Positions 17,527 to 27,062 are shown, counted from the first letter of the stretch. The stretch is DNA of 63,227 nucleotides from Desulfamplus sp. (GCA_015231705.1 JADGBC010000002.1:1-63227); one strand, 5' to 3'. A program made the numbers and translations. Notes: generated by a model from the letters alone, not told the origin.

Positions 17527-18792
17527 TCATCTATTTAACTGATATTTTCTGACTGCCTGATTGTGCTCTTGCAATGTTTTTGAAAACTTATGGGTAGTGT
17601 CTTTTTTGGAAACAAAAAATATATACTCGCTTTTATCTGGAAAAAGTGCCGCCTTCAACGAAAGTTTTCCAGGGTTGGCAATAGGGCCTTCAGGCAAACC
17701 ATCAATTGCGTAAGTATTGTATGGAGTTATAGACAGAAGATCTTTTTTTGTTATATTGCCATTAAAATCCTTGATTCCGTAAATAACAGTCGGATCGCTT
17801 TCAAGGCGCATACCCCGTTTCAGTCTGTTGTGAAATACTGAAGAGATAAGAGGCATTTCATCTGCATCACCGGTCTCTTTTTCTATGATTGATGCAAGAA
17901 TTACGATCTGATGTACTGTAAATCCTGATTGTTTGCAAATATTTCGCCACTCTGGAATAAATATCTTGTTAAATCGTTCTACCATGGATTTTATAATCTT
18001 CTTACTGCTTGTGTCCGCCGGAAAGAGATAGGTCTCAGGAAAAAGATAGCCCTCAAGAGAGTCTGCCTTAATGCCAATAGACTCTATAAAAATTCTGTCT
18101 GTAGCAAGTTTCATGAAGTTTTCAACTGTGCCAAAACCTGATTTTTCAACAAGTGCCGCAGTCTCTCGTAAATTTAGCCCCTCAGGTATAGTTAAACGAT
18201 GTAGTTTGACTTTGCCTTTAACCAGCATATCCAATATCTTTTCAGGCGTATCTTTACCGGAGAAAGCGTACTCTCCAGCCTGAATTTTTTTATTACTGCC
18301 TCTGTATCTTGCAAATATTATAAACAGATAGCGATTAGTTATAACATCAGATGTCTCAAGAGTGCTGGCGATATGGCCCAAACTTTCACCGGGCCGTATT
18401 ATAACTATAGTTTCCTGTTTTGGTGAGAGTGTATCAGTTTTTGACAAGCCTTGAGTAGGTAGTTCAGTTGGTGGTTCTGATTTTTGAGTTGGTAGTTCTG
18501 AAACTTCACCTGATGGTGGTTGTATCGGTGTTACTGCAAAATGGTTAAGATATCCTATAAAGCCTGCTGCTAAAGCTGCAATTAAGACTGCGGTGACGAT
18601 ACTCGTCATAAATATCTTCTTCAAAACTCTTTTAAAACTTCTGCTGGCAGTATTATTGCCATTTTCTCTGTCTTGTTTTTCAATACTTTTATTGTCTATT
18701 GTAATATTATCTATTTCAGGGTCAATTATATTTTTACCTACCCCTTCCCTGCTTTGACCTTCCTGTTTATTATGTTGTTCCTGTTCAATCAA
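17527..18792 (-). CDS. mltG: Endolytic murein transglycosylase MltG
   Basis: Cuts nascent peptidoglycan strands and helps set their length. 421 aa in the longest reading, with a TTG start. A membrane anchor lies at residues 62-81 (TSIVTAVLIAALAAGFIGYL), then a LysM-like segment and the YceG domain with ASIIEKETG (catalytic Glu) and SDPTVIYG. The first 60 residues are charged, low-complexity and Asn/Asp-rich, and a Pro/Thr/Ser-rich linker follows the anchor; both are extra compared with typical MltG. Translation could instead begin at the ATG at 18609. Divergent from hemW. Confidence 0.9.
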   Translation of the reverse strand: MIEQEQHNKQEGQSREGVGKNIIDPEIDNITIDNKSIEKQDRENGNNTASRSFKRVLKKIFMTSIVTAVLIAALAAGFIGYLNHFAVTPIQPPSGEVSELPTQKSEPPTELPTQGLSKTDTLSPKQETIVIIRPGESLGHIASTLETSDVITNRYLFIIFARYRGSNKKIQAGEYAFSGKDTPEKILDMLVKGKVKLHRLTIPEGLNLRETAALVEKSGFGTVENFMKLATDRIFIESIGIKADSLEGYLFPETYLFPADTSSKKIIKSMVERFNKIFIPEWRNICKQSGFTVHQIVILASIIEKETGDADEMPLISSVFHNRLKRGMRLESDPTVIYGIKDFNGNITKKDLLSITPYNTYAIDGLPEGPIANPGKLSLKAALFPDKSEYIFFVSKKDTTHKFSKTLQEHNQAVRKYQLNR

Positions 18793-18852
18793 ATTGATTT
18801 ACCTGTTTTTTATGTTGATATATTTTTTTTATAAAAGCCCTCCTGTTTATCC

Positions 18853-18921
18853 GGGCACCCTTCATATCGCCTCAAAAGTAGTTCTTATTTTTTTGAGAAG
18901 GTATGTTTTGAAAAACAAAAT
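18853..18921 (+). repeat. Dispersed repeat family D, left half, copy D2
   Basis: GGGCACCCTTCATATC followed by CTCAAAAGTAGTT matches the left end of the copy at 38614; the right half is lost. It occupies the divergent promoter region between mltG and hemW. Confidence 0.65.
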
Positions 18922-18940
18922 TCAAAATAGTTGAGATAAA

Positions 18941-20305
18941 ATGGATTGTCAAAGAGAAAACCTTTTATCCTGTAATGCAGGAATTTATATTCATATCCCG
19001 TTTTGTATCAAAAAGTGTATTTACTGCGATTTCTATTCAATCTCTGATCTCTCTTTAAAACAAAGCTTTATCGCGGCACTCTTAAAGGAGTTGAAGCTTC
19101 GTTCTAATCCCGCCCTCAGAGTTGATACTCTCTATATAGGAGGAGGTACACCATCTCTTCTGACTTTTGAAGAGATAGATATTATTCTGACGGCAGTATC
19201 AAAAAACTTCAGCTTGATGGACAGTATCCAGATCACAATGGAGGTCAACCCCGGCACCATAATCTCTTCCAAGTGCTATCTATCGAATATTCACGCCCTT
19301 GGAGTGAACCGCCTTAGCATCGGAGTGCAATCTTTTCAGGATGCCAAGCTCCATTTTCTTAAAAGAGTTCATTCGGCTGATGCTGCACGCAAGATTATTG
19401 CAGATGCAAGAGATGCGGGATTCAATGATATTGGAATTGATCTGATTTATGGAGTTCCTCAAGAGTCTGAACAGAGCTGGCTTTACGATCTTGATTCAGC
19501 CCTTCAATATACCCCGGAACATCTATCTTGCTACATGTTGAGTTATGAACCAGATACACCTATGTTTGATGCTTATAAAAAAGGGTTCATTACCCCTTTA
19601 AAAGAAGAGACCATATCATCTCTGTTCAGACTTACATCAACGCATCTTGTTTCCAAAGGATTTTGCCATTATGAGATCTCCAATTTTGCTGCAAAACCTC
19701 ATCACCAATCCCGACACAATAAAAAATATTGGGAAATGGTTCCATATCTTGGATTTGGTCCGTCAGCACACTCATATGACGGAGAACAGTTACGCTCATG
19801 GAATATGAAAAATGTACATGAATATATTGCAATACTTGATCATGAAAAACTGCCTGTTTTAGAAAAGGAGTTTTTGACACATGAACAGAGACTTATGGAG
19901 ATGGTAATGGTGGGACTCAGGACAGATCAGGGCATTGATATTTATGATTTTGAACAGCTCTGTGGTAGTCAGTTTGAAATAAGGTTTGACAAAGTTCTGG
20001 ACAGGATTGACAAAATGGGCTGGGGGAGAATTGACACCAAAAGTCCTGGAAAAATAGATTTTAAGAAACACAGAGACCGGTTTGAGAAACACAGAGACCG
20101 GTTTGAGAAACATAGAGACCGGTTTGAGAAACATAGAGACCGGTTTGAGAAACATAGAGACCTGTTTGAAAAACATAGAGACCAGATAGATCAAAACTCG
20201 TCTGATATTAATAAAAATTTAAAAGACAGACGGTTTGTCCTTACACTTGAGGGGCGACTCTTTATGGATACCATCACACGATGGTTTGTAGAGGAAATGG
20301 ATTAA
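18941..20305 (+). CDS. hemW: HemW-type radical SAM protein with tandem-repeat insertion
   Basis: 454 aa. The radical SAM cluster motif CIKKCIYCDF binds a 4Fe-4S; IYIHIPFC and GGGTPS are typical of the HemW/HemN group. HemW proteins act in heme handling and are often misannotated as coproporphyrinogen oxidase. The length exceeds the usual 380 because of a lysine/arginine-rich insertion near residues 360-430 that contains six 7-residue units of FEKHRDR type. The flanks, including the C-terminal winged-helix region (LTLEGRLFMDTI), are conserved. No strong ribosome-binding site (GAGAT). Confidence 0.92.
   Translation: MDCQRENLLSCNAGIYIHIPFCIKKCIYCDFYSISDLSLKQSFIAALLKELKLRSNPALRVDTLYIGGGTPSLLTFEEIDIILTAVSKNFSLMDSIQITMEVNPGTIISSKCYLSNIHALGVNRLSIGVQSFQDAKLHFLKRVHSADAARKIIADARDAGFNDIGIDLIYGVPQESEQSWLYDLDSALQYTPEHLSCYMLSYEPDTPMFDAYKKGFITPLKEETISSLFRLTSTHLVSKGFCHYEISNFAAKPHHQSRHNKKYWEMVPYLGFGPSAHSYDGEQLRSWNMKNVHEYIAILDHEKLPVLEKEFLTHEQRLMEMVMVGLRTDQGIDIYDFEQLCGSQFEIRFDKVLDRIDKMGWGRIDTKSPGKIDFKKHRDRFEKHRDRFEKHRDRFEKHRDRFEKHRDLFEKHRDQIDQNSSDINKNLKDRRFVLTLEGRLFMDTITRWFVEEMD
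20066..20191 (+). repeat. Six 21-bp in-frame tandem repeats in hemW
   Basis: The unit AAACACAGAGACCGGTTTGAG is repeated six times, the first four almost identical and the last two drifting. It encodes KHRDRFE. The low divergence suggests recent slippage expansion. Confidence 0.95.
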
Positions 20306-20550
20306 ACCTTCATGGCCGTTGTAAGGTCGACCCTAATCATAAAAATCGGAGAATCATAAAAATGAAAAATATATTTTCATGGTAAACGCTCATGGTCGGT
20401 ATTCAGCCACTCCAGAGCATGAAAATTAAGATCTCTGTTTTCACGGTAAAGTAGAGACGCAAAAGAGATAGAAATCTCTACTTTACCATGAAAATGCATA
20501 TTATCATTTTAATTATTGGGGGTGGCCCAATTCGACCATGACCGTTTATA
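20304..20550. repeat. Compound repeat family B cluster with long hairpin
   Basis: Two forward units (20304-20386, 20386-20451) and one inverted unit (20481-20550). TTTTCACGGTAAAGTAGAGA (20438-20457) pairs with TCTCTACTTTACCATGAAAA (20475-20494), one mismatch in 20 bp, giving a strong hairpin. Lies between convergent hemW and the carbonic anhydrase gene and could terminate both. No gene in this stretch. Confidence 0.85.
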
Positions 20551-20583
20551 ATATTTTTATATCAAAATACCTGAATAGTTGTA

Positions 20584-21750
20584 TCAGGCTTTATCTGCAT
20601 CAGCAGGCGGAGCTTCTTCCTTATTGCTATCTTCTTCAGCTTCAGGAGCAGCCTTCTTGTCGCCATCTTCTTCAACTTCAGAAGTAGCCTTTTTGTCACC
20701 ATCTTCTGTTGCCTGAGGAGACTCTTCTTCTACAGCATCTTCCTCATGAGAGTCCTTTACCGCTCCAACTTCCATCACAGCCTTCTCTTCAGAGGCTTCA
20801 ACCTTTGCAAGAATATCAAGGGTCTTGTCTTCAGAAAGCCAGTCAACATTACCTGTGCCAATATCATAGATGGCACCAACGACTTTTACATAACCATTTG
20901 AAACATACTCTCTGGTAACAGGGCTTTGCATGAACAGCTCTTCGATAGCACTCCATACATTTTCCTCTATGGCAATTGGAATGATATCATCACCTTTGAG
21001 ATCAGGATTGAGCTCCATGGCATTTTTGACGGCAGGTTCGATGTTTGCAACAAGATCCGGAATATTTCTTTCCAGAGCATGCCCATGCCCCTGAACAGCT
21101 TGGGTTACGGCAGTAACAGCACCGCACTGGGTATGTCCCATAACAACCAGAACAGGAGTATGAACATGAGCAAGTCCATATTCAATGGAACCTCTCTCAT
21201 CTACATCACAAACATTACCAGCCACTCGTACTGTAAAAATATCCATTACACCAGCATCAAATATTGCCTCCACTGGAACACGAGAGTCTGAACAGGCAAG
21301 TACTGTTGCAAATGCGTGGTCTGCCTGGCTTTCAGTGGCTGCAAGCAGGCGTCTTTCAGCATCAAGGTTTGGATGGGTAGGCTCTCCCTTTGCAAACCTT
21401 ATATTGCCCTGTATCAACTTTCCAATGGCAACATCCGGAGAAATTTTTGCGGCAAGAGGATTTTCTCCATCATCCTCCCCTGATTCCGTTACTGGTCTGT
21501 TGTCAGTTGCAGCTATTGTCTCCAGAACCTGATTCAGAGACGCAAGTTTCTCTGCCTTGGCATCCGGCTCAACAGCCTCTTTGTAAGCTGTCGGATCGTT
21601 GTCATGATCTGTTGAGGCGGAAGTGCCATGATCTACTGCTTCTCCATGCTGCTTTTCAGAATGATCTCCGCCGCTGTTAAGCATAACAATGAAGATGAGC
21701 ATCAAAACGATGTAGAAAATTGTGACTATTTTGCTTTTGTTGTTGTCCAC
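20584..21750 (-). CDS. Membrane-anchored beta-carbonic anhydrase with acidic tail
   Basis: Interconverts CO2 and bicarbonate. 388 aa, GTG start with AGGAG 9 nt upstream. An N-terminal hydrophobic segment (residues 8-25) acts as an uncleaved anchor or signal, so the enzyme probably faces the periplasm. A His/Asp/Glu-rich linker leads to the beta-class core (about 100-300) with zinc ligands C153, H206 and C209 and the D155-R157 pair (ACSDSR, GHTQCG). The last 50 residues are acidic with Glu/Asp-Lys-Lys repeats (DGDKKA units). Both low-complexity parts are outside the usual family length of about 200-250. Confidence 0.92.
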   Translation of the reverse strand: MDNNKSKIVTIFYIVLMLIFIVMLNSGGDHSEKQHGEAVDHGTSASTDHDNDPTAYKEAVEPDAKAEKLASLNQVLETIAATDNRPVTESGEDDGENPLAAKISPDVAIGKLIQGNIRFAKGEPTHPNLDAERRLLAATESQADHAFATVLACSDSRVPVEAIFDAGVMDIFTVRVAGNVCDVDERGSIEYGLAHVHTPVLVVMGHTQCGAVTAVTQAVQGHGHALERNIPDLVANIEPAVKNAMELNPDLKGDDIIPIAIEENVWSAIEELFMQSPVTREYVSNGYVKVVGAIYDIGTGNVDWLSEDKTLDILAKVEASEEKAVMEVGAVKDSHEEDAVEEESPQATEDGDKKATSEVEEDGDKKAAPEAEEDSNKEEAPPADADKA

Positions 21751-21850
21751 TGTTTTTTTCTCCTGTTTGGAATCATTTAGGTTAATAATAGATGAACTTA
21801 TATTCTCAACGGTTTCACTGCTTTCTAATTAATAGCATATCAAAAGAGCA

Positions 21851-23776
21851 TTAATTTAACTGTTTTTTTCTTAACTGACGCGTATCTCCAACCCTGATAG
21901 TCAGATTTACAGAGTCAAAATACTCAATAATAGGAATTACATATTTTCTGGAGATCTGAGTCATATCCTTGAACTGAGGAGTTGTAATCTCGCCTGACTT
22001 GATCAAGAACTCGACAAGTCTGTTTTCTAACTGAGTCATTGCATTGAAATCAAAATAGAGGTCATCCTTGGTTTTAATTATCTTTTTTTCATCAATCAAC
22101 ATCTGAAGGACATCTCTGGCACTCTTTTGATCCACCTCAAGTTCAGTGCATACATCCCTGAAGAATGGGGGAGTCAAGCCTGACTCCTTATATATACCGA
22201 AAATTTTCTCCTTCACGGCCTGAAGATCCACCTGCAAAGCTACTTGATGGGTGGCAAGTCTTATGTTGTTTGCCTCCTGTACAATGCTTCCATCCTTTAC
22301 AAGTCTTGCCATGATTAAGGGAAAAAGTTTTGAATCCTTATCTCTGAACGCCCTGAACTTAGATTTTAGCTCCTGCTTTGACATACTCTCTTTCAAGGGG
22401 TTTTCCAGGTGATACTGTTCAAGTTTTACCAGGATATCGCAACAGAGCTTTTCAAACACATTGCCATGAACAAAGAGCCTTTTATCTTTGTCTGTCTGAG
22501 TGATCTGACGGGATGCCAGCATCTTCTGAAGAACAGCCTCAAGCTTTTTGTCCCCAATATTGGTCATTATGCGAAGGTCTGCAAAAGAGAGACCTGCAAA
22601 ACCTCCCTGGCTTATAAAAAAAGAGACGCTCTGTTCAGGATCATTTTCAGAAAGTGCATGCAGTCCATTTATAATGGTTTGATTGAACAGCTTGTGTTTT
22701 CTGGGTACAGGATTAAGGATATGCCCCCCGCCAATGGTTTTAACCGGAGAGTGACTTCTGATAACAAACCTGTCTCCATTTACACAGCAGACAGGAGCCT
22801 CGAGCCTTATCTGAACTGAAGCTGCATCACCTGGCATGAGTTCCTCTCTATCCAAAAGAATAACATTGCCCATGATTTCGCTGGTTCCATAGTGGAAACG
22901 CACCTTGGTACGTGCTTTTGCGGACTTGGGATTACTTGAAAGGTAATGAAGATGTGCGTCAACCATGTAGCTCGGTCTGAGCGTGTCAGGTGTGGAGAGA
23001 ATATCCCCGCGATCTACAAGCTCTTTATCCAACCCCTGGAAGTTAACGGCTGTTCTGGTACCTGCAGATACAGATTCCACACTCTGTCCATGTACTTGAA
23101 CTCCCCTGACCTTTGATGTTATCAATGATGGATAGACCATTATTGTTTCACCAACATTGACCTTGCCAGAGGCAAGAGTGCCTGTAATGACTGTACCAAA
23201 TCCCTTCATGGAGAAAACTCTGTCAACTGGAAGTCTGAATATTGGAGAAAATGGGCGTTCCGGTATATTGTAACATATTTGATCAAGCGTAGTTCTAAAG
23301 AGATCTAACCCCTCTCCGGTGGTAGAAGAGATCGGGACAATCGGAGCATCTTCAAGAAAGGTTCCCTTCATGAATTCTCTTATATCTTCAAGTGCAAGTT
23401 CCATAAGCTCTTCGTCAACAAGATCAATCTTTGTCATGGCAATAAAACCGTATTTGATACCCATCAAAGAGCATATCTCCATATGCTCCCGGGTCTGAGG
23501 CATTACCCCTTCATCTGCAGCAATTGTCATTGCAACAAGATCTATACCGCTTGCCCCTGCCACCATATTCTTCACAAACTTCTCATGCCCTGGCACATCA
23601 ACTATCCCCACAACATTGCCATCAGACAGGGTAATCGAAGCAAATCCAAGTTCTATGGTGATGCCCCGCTGTTTTTCCTCTTTTAGCCTGTCTGTCTCTA
23701 TACCGGTAAGTGCTCTGATGAGGCTTGTTTTTCCATGGTCAATGTGGCCGGCTGTCCCAAGAATAATCTGTTTCAA
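21851..23776 (-). CDS. selB: Selenocysteine-specific elongation factor SelB
   Basis: 641 aa GTPase that brings Sec-tRNA to in-frame UGA codons marked by a SECIS hairpin. The N-terminal G domain has [17 protein letters not shown] and TKIDL; EF-Tu-like beta domains follow, and the last 250 residues are the winged helices that bind the SECIS. TTG start, supported by GGGAG 12 nt upstream and by the conserved [14 protein letters not shown] beginning. No selA, selD, tRNA-Sec gene or selenoprotein was recognised in this window. SelB implies the organism makes selenoproteins. Confidence 0.95.
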   Translation of the reverse strand: MKQIILGTAGHIDHGKTSLIRALTGIETDRLKEEKQRGITIELGFASITLSDGNVVGIVDVPGHEKFVKNMVAGASGIDLVAMTIAADEGVMPQTREHMEICSLMGIKYGFIAMTKIDLVDEELMELALEDIREFMKGTFLEDAPIVPISSTTGEGLDLFRTTLDQICYNIPERPFSPIFRLPVDRVFSMKGFGTVITGTLASGKVNVGETIMVYPSLITSKVRGVQVHGQSVESVSAGTRTAVNFQGLDKELVDRGDILSTPDTLRPSYMVDAHLHYLSSNPKSAKARTKVRFHYGTSEIMGNVILLDREELMPGDAASVQIRLEAPVCCVNGDRFVIRSHSPVKTIGGGHILNPVPRKHKLFNQTIINGLHALSENDPEQSVSFFISQGGFAGLSFADLRIMTNIGDKKLEAVLQKMLASRQITQTDKDKRLFVHGNVFEKLCCDILVKLEQYHLENPLKESMSKQELKSKFRAFRDKDSKLFPLIMARLVKDGSIVQEANNIRLATHQVALQVDLQAVKEKIFGIYKESGLTPPFFRDVCTELEVDQKSARDVLQMLIDEKKIIKTKDDLYFDFNAMTQLENRLVEFLIKSGEITTPQFKDMTQISRKYVIPIIEYFDSVNLTIRVGDTRQLRKKQLN

Positions 23777-23832
23777 TGCTCTACAACTCCCTTGTGCCGT
23801 TTAGTTTAAACAACCGCTATTATCTCTTAATT

Positions 23833-23938
23833 GGGCACCCTTCATATCTTATCAAAAATCGTTGACACTTTTTTTCAGGGAGTCCCCGAAAAATTGGATT
23901 ATGGTTACAAGAAGTGTCAACTTACAAATGCAAGGATG
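23833..23938 (+). repeat. Dispersed repeat family D, full copy D3
   Basis: GGGCACCCTTCATATC ... TTGACACTTTTTTTCAGGGAG ... AAGTGTCAACTTACAAATG; an imperfect inverted repeat of about 106 bp in the gap upstream of selB. Confidence 0.78.
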
Positions 23939-23941
23939 CAC

Positions 23942-24118
23942 TTAATTTTTCTTTTTTCTATTTCTCATCATCTGCATCAGATATGCCACAGCTACAAGAA
24001 TCAGACCCATCCCAATACCATGAAAGATAGACCACTCCGGACGAAAAATCCTTGTAAGTAATACGCCAAATACCATGCCAAGAATTAATCTTGCAATAAA
24101 TATATATAAATCGTTCAT
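23942..24118 (-). CDS. Small two-helix membrane protein
   Basis: 58 aa starting at the ATG at 24118 (MNDLYIFIARLILG); a longer reading would cover part of a family A repeat. Two hydrophobic helices (about residues 4-22 and 30-48) end in a basic tail NRKKKN. AGGAC upstream is a fair ribosome-binding site. Similar short proteins are common in the Desulfobacterota; no function is known to me. Confidence 0.65.
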   Translation of the reverse strand: MNDLYIFIARLILGMVFGVLLTRIFRPEWSIFHGIGMGLILVAVAYLMQMMRNRKKKN

Positions 24119-24184
24119 TATGTGATTTGTCCTGTTGTTAATTCTATTATAACATTCATGCCGTTTTTGCGTACACAGCGAAAA

Positions 24185-24231
24185 GTGAAAGCCTCCACAA
24201 TTACAGCTATCTAAAAAGACTTTCACATAAA
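24185..24231 (+). repeat. Dispersed repeat family A, partial copy A4
   Basis: GTGAAAGCCTCCACAATTAC ... AAAAAGACTTTCACATAA, the 3' half only, between the small membrane protein and the DMT exporter. Confidence 0.75.
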
Positions 24232-24297
24232 AGATATAAGAAAAAAATAATAAACAAACTTGATTGACTGGTCAATATGAAATTTGAACATGGTAAT

Positions 24298-25185
24298 TCA
24301 CCCAAGTTTAATTAAAACAGCTCCTGAAACTATGAAAAGAGAGCTTATGACCCGTTTAAGAGTAATTTGTTCTCTGAAAATAAAAAATCCGATTAAAATA
24401 CCGAACAGAGTGCTCACCTGACGAAGAGCTGAAGCATAACTTACCAAAGCATGCTCAAGGCCTATTCTAAAAGTTATAAACGAAAAAAACATCACAATTC
24501 CACCTGATATTATAGGCACTGGATTGTGCTTTATTTCAACCATTATTTTATTATTATGGTGCTGCCCAACAATTCTAAGAAGATGAAAGAGAGTCATATA
24601 TAGGCTAAGATGAAATGTATAGATCATTATATTGCCAGTCATTACACCTATTTTATCTGCAAGTGCACCAAAAGAGTAAAAAAATGCTGCAGCAAGGGCA
24701 AAAAGGACTCCATTCTCCATGAAGCCAACCTTTTTTCTATCAAAGGTGGCTAATCTATTTGGTATGATTTTGAAATTGCCTGTATGTATGGTTACAGCAC
24801 CATATATAATGAGGAAGATACCAAAAGCTCCTGTAAGGGTTATCCTCTCTCCAATGAGAAGATAACTCCAAATAACAATATAAACTGGACCTGTTACAGT
24901 CAGAGGATAAACCAGTGTCAAATCTCCTTTTTCATATGCAAGAGCAACAAAATGCTGATATAAAAAAAAGAAAAAACCAGCTCCAAGGGCAGCGGTAATG
25001 ACAGATGGTGAAAAAAGCTGTTTGATCGGATAAAGATATAGAGTGGCACCACCCAGCAAACCTGCTGTGACTGTCATCATCAAAAATACAGATGTAGTTT
25101 TATCTCTACACATTTTCAAACTGCTGTTCCAAAAAACATGGAAAAGTGCACTTGCAACAATAAATAGAAATGCTTTCAGAGTCAT
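24298..25185 (-). CDS. EamA/DMT-family transporter
   Basis: 295 aa from the ATG at 25185 (MTLKAFLFIVASALFHVFWN), with ten hydrophobic segments arranged as two five-helix EamA repeats. The second-repeat end ALRQVSTLFGILIGFFIF is typical of the drug/metabolite transporter superfamily. Probably exports a small metabolite; the substrate cannot be inferred. Stands alone. Confidence 0.88.
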   Translation of the reverse strand: MTLKAFLFIVASALFHVFWNSSLKMCRDKTTSVFLMMTVTAGLLGGATLYLYPIKQLFSPSVITAALGAGFFFFLYQHFVALAYEKGDLTLVYPLTVTGPVYIVIWSYLLIGERITLTGAFGIFLIIYGAVTIHTGNFKIIPNRLATFDRKKVGFMENGVLFALAAAFFYSFGALADKIGVMTGNIMIYTFHLSLYMTLFHLLRIVGQHHNNKIMVEIKHNPVPIISGGIVMFFSFITFRIGLEHALVSYASALRQVSTLFGILIGFFIFREQITLKRVISSLFIVSGAVLIKLG

Positions 25186-25470
25186 TGATACCAATCCATA
25201 GAATATGCCATTTCAGTGCTATTTTGCCTATTATTTATGTTTTTGAAAGGATTTTGGCAACGAATAAGTTAACTAAGATATGAAAATGAAAAATTTATAG
25301 ATCAAGAGATTGTTTTTATGATGCCATTCAGGCAAATATGGGTTGTTAATGACCATTGACAATACTCTCGTAATGCGTCAAAATCACGGCAATCTAAAAG
25401 AAAAATAAAAATTGTATGTGCAGCAACCTGATGCTGCTGATAATTCATCTTTAAAAAAAGGAGAAAACGC

Positions 25471-25581
25471 ATGGCCGATAAAGGAAGTAAAGATAAGGGG
25501 AAAAAAGAGCAGAAGAAGAAACCTGAACATACCCAAAAAGAGAAACGTAAATTAAAACAGGAAAAGAAAAATAACAAATAG
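25471..25581 (+). CDS. Small lysine-rich protein
   Basis: 36 aa, MADKGSKDKGKKEQKKKPEH at the start, with 18 Lys. AAAAGGAG sits 7 nt before the ATG, a strong translation signal for such a short frame. Similar highly basic short proteins of this kind occur widely in bacteria and are unexplained. The charge suggests binding to nucleic acid or ribosomes, which is inference. Confidence 0.65.
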   Translation: MADKGSKDKGKKEQKKKPEHTQKEKRKLKQEKKNNK

Positions 25582-25590
25582 ATGTGAGCG

Positions 25591-25684
25591 TTTATGTGAA
25601 AGTCCTTTGAATAGCTGTAATCATGAGACTTTCATTCTTCGTTGTGGCCAAGAGCAATACCTCGCTCCGGCCGTGCCGGTTATT
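25591..25684 (-). repeat. Dispersed repeat family A, copy A5 (inverted)
   Basis: TTTATGTGAAAGTCCTTTG ... GAGACTTTCATTCTTCGTTG ... CTCCGGCCGTGCCGGTTAT, the reverse complement of A1, full length. Confidence 0.88.
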
Positions 25685-25686
25685 AT

Positions 25687-25734
25687 CAAAAAAATGATCT
25701 GGCAAGGGATTATTTTTGCCCCCTGCCAGATCAT
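25687..25734 (-). terminator. Rho-independent terminator of the malic enzyme gene
   Basis: On the minus strand ATGATCTGGCAGGGG ... CCCTTGCCAGATCAT forms a long stem directly followed by a run of T. It begins about 27 bp past the stop codon at 25761. Confidence 0.88.
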
Positions 25735-25760
25735 ATATTTTCACAGCTTATAATTTTACA

Positions 25761-27062
25761 TTACTCATCCAGCTGGCATTCACACCAGAATTTTTCCATT
25801 CTTTTCCTGAGAGCCAAAGCATAACCATCCCAATCTGTAATCACATTGGTTGCAAGCCCCTCTTCAATGGCAGCCTTTGCCACAGCAACAGACTCCCACT
25901 CAATTACCCTTGGATCAAATGGTTTTGGCACAATATAATCTTTGCCAAAAGTGAACTCTCTGCCGTCATAAGCATCTCTTACAATTTTGGGAACAGGCTC
26001 TTTGGCAAGAGCTGCAAGTGATCTGGCAGCGGCAAGTTTCATCCCCTCAGAAATTTTCTTTGCACCAACATCAAGAGCTCCCCTGAAGATAAACGGAAAA
26101 CCAAGCACATTGTTGATCTGGTTTGGATAGTCGGAACGCCCGGTAGCCATGATGATGTCATCGCGTGTGGCTATAGCAAGATCGTAAGTGATTTCAGGAT
26201 CAGGGTTGGCCATTGCAAATACGATCGGATCTTTTGCCATGGACAGAAGCATCTCAGCAGTTACAACATCTTTCTGGGAGAGTCCCATGAATACATCAGC
26301 ACCTTTCATGGCATCTGCAAGGGTTCTTCTGTCTGTATCAAGGGCAAACAGATCCTTGTATTTGTTCATCCCCTTGGTTCTGCCCTTGTATATAACACCT
26401 GCCGAATCACACATAATAAGGTTTTCATATTTTACTCCAAGAGAGATAAAAAGCTTGGCACAGGAGATACCTGCTGCACCTGCACCATTAAAAACCACCT
26501 TTATCTCATCAAACTTCTTGCCGGTAATCTCGACTGCATTGATAAGACCGGCAGAACTTATGATAGCTGTACCGTGCTGGTCATCATGAAAAACAGGAAT
26601 ATTGCATATATCAATCAGGGTCTCTTCAATCTCAAAACATTCAGGGGCCTTTATATCTTCAAGGTTGATTCCACCAAAGGTTGGCTCCATGGTTTTTACA
26701 ATATCTATGATCTTTTTGGGATCTTCGGTGTCAAGCTCAATATCAAATACATCCACATCTGCAAATCTTTTGAACAGAACAGCCTTGCCTTCCATTACAG
26801 GCTTGCTGGCAAGTGCTCCAAGGTTACCAAGACCAAGAATTGCTGTTCCATTGGAGACTACAGCAACAAGATTCTGGCGACTGGTGTATAGTTTTGCTGC
26901 TTCCGGGTTGGCCGCAATCTCTTTTACAGGCAGAGCAACACCCGGTGTATATGCCATTGCAAGGTCTTTGGCTGTCTGGCATGGTTTGGTTGGCATCACC
27001 TCGATTTTTCCACAAATAGGTGTGCAGTGATAGTTAAATACTTCCTGTTTGAATTGTTCCAT
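25761..27062 (-). CDS. NAD(P)-dependent malic enzyme
   Basis: Oxidatively decarboxylates malate to pyruvate. 433 aa, the short bacterial type without the phosphotransacetylase domain. AMAYTPGVALPVKEI, GTAILGLGNLGALASKPVMEGKA and FHDDQHGTA are conserved family segments, with the Rossmann motif FNGAGAAGISCA. AAGGAT precedes the ATG. It has its own terminator, and a promoter-like sequence lies about 65-95 bp upstream, so it is probably monocistronic. Confidence 0.95.
   Translation of the reverse strand: MEQFKQEVFNYHCTPICGKIEVMPTKPCQTAKDLAMAYTPGVALPVKEIAANPEAAKLYTSRQNLVAVVSNGTAILGLGNLGALASKPVMEGKAVLFKRFADVDVFDIELDTEDPKKIIDIVKTMEPTFGGINLEDIKAPECFEIEETLIDICNIPVFHDDQHGTAIISSAGLINAVEITGKKFDEIKVVFNGAGAAGISCAKLFISLGVKYENLIMCDSAGVIYKGRTKGMNKYKDLFALDTDRRTLADAMKGADVFMGLSQKDVVTAEMLLSMAKDPIVFAMANPDPEITYDLAIATRDDIIMATGRSDYPNQINNVLGFPFIFRGALDVGAKKISEGMKLAAARSLAALAKEPVPKIVRDAYDGREFTFGKDYIVPKPFDPRVIEWESVAVAKAAIEEGLATNVITDWDGYALALRKRMEKFWCECQLDE

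Noticed and set aside
20066-20191. Regular short repeats that could suggest a CRISPR array
   Set aside because: Units are contiguous without spacers, 21 bp, and in frame within hemW.
24119-24226. N-terminal extension of the small membrane protein
   Set aside because: Encoded by part of repeat A4 and ends in a good ATG with the expected membrane helix start.
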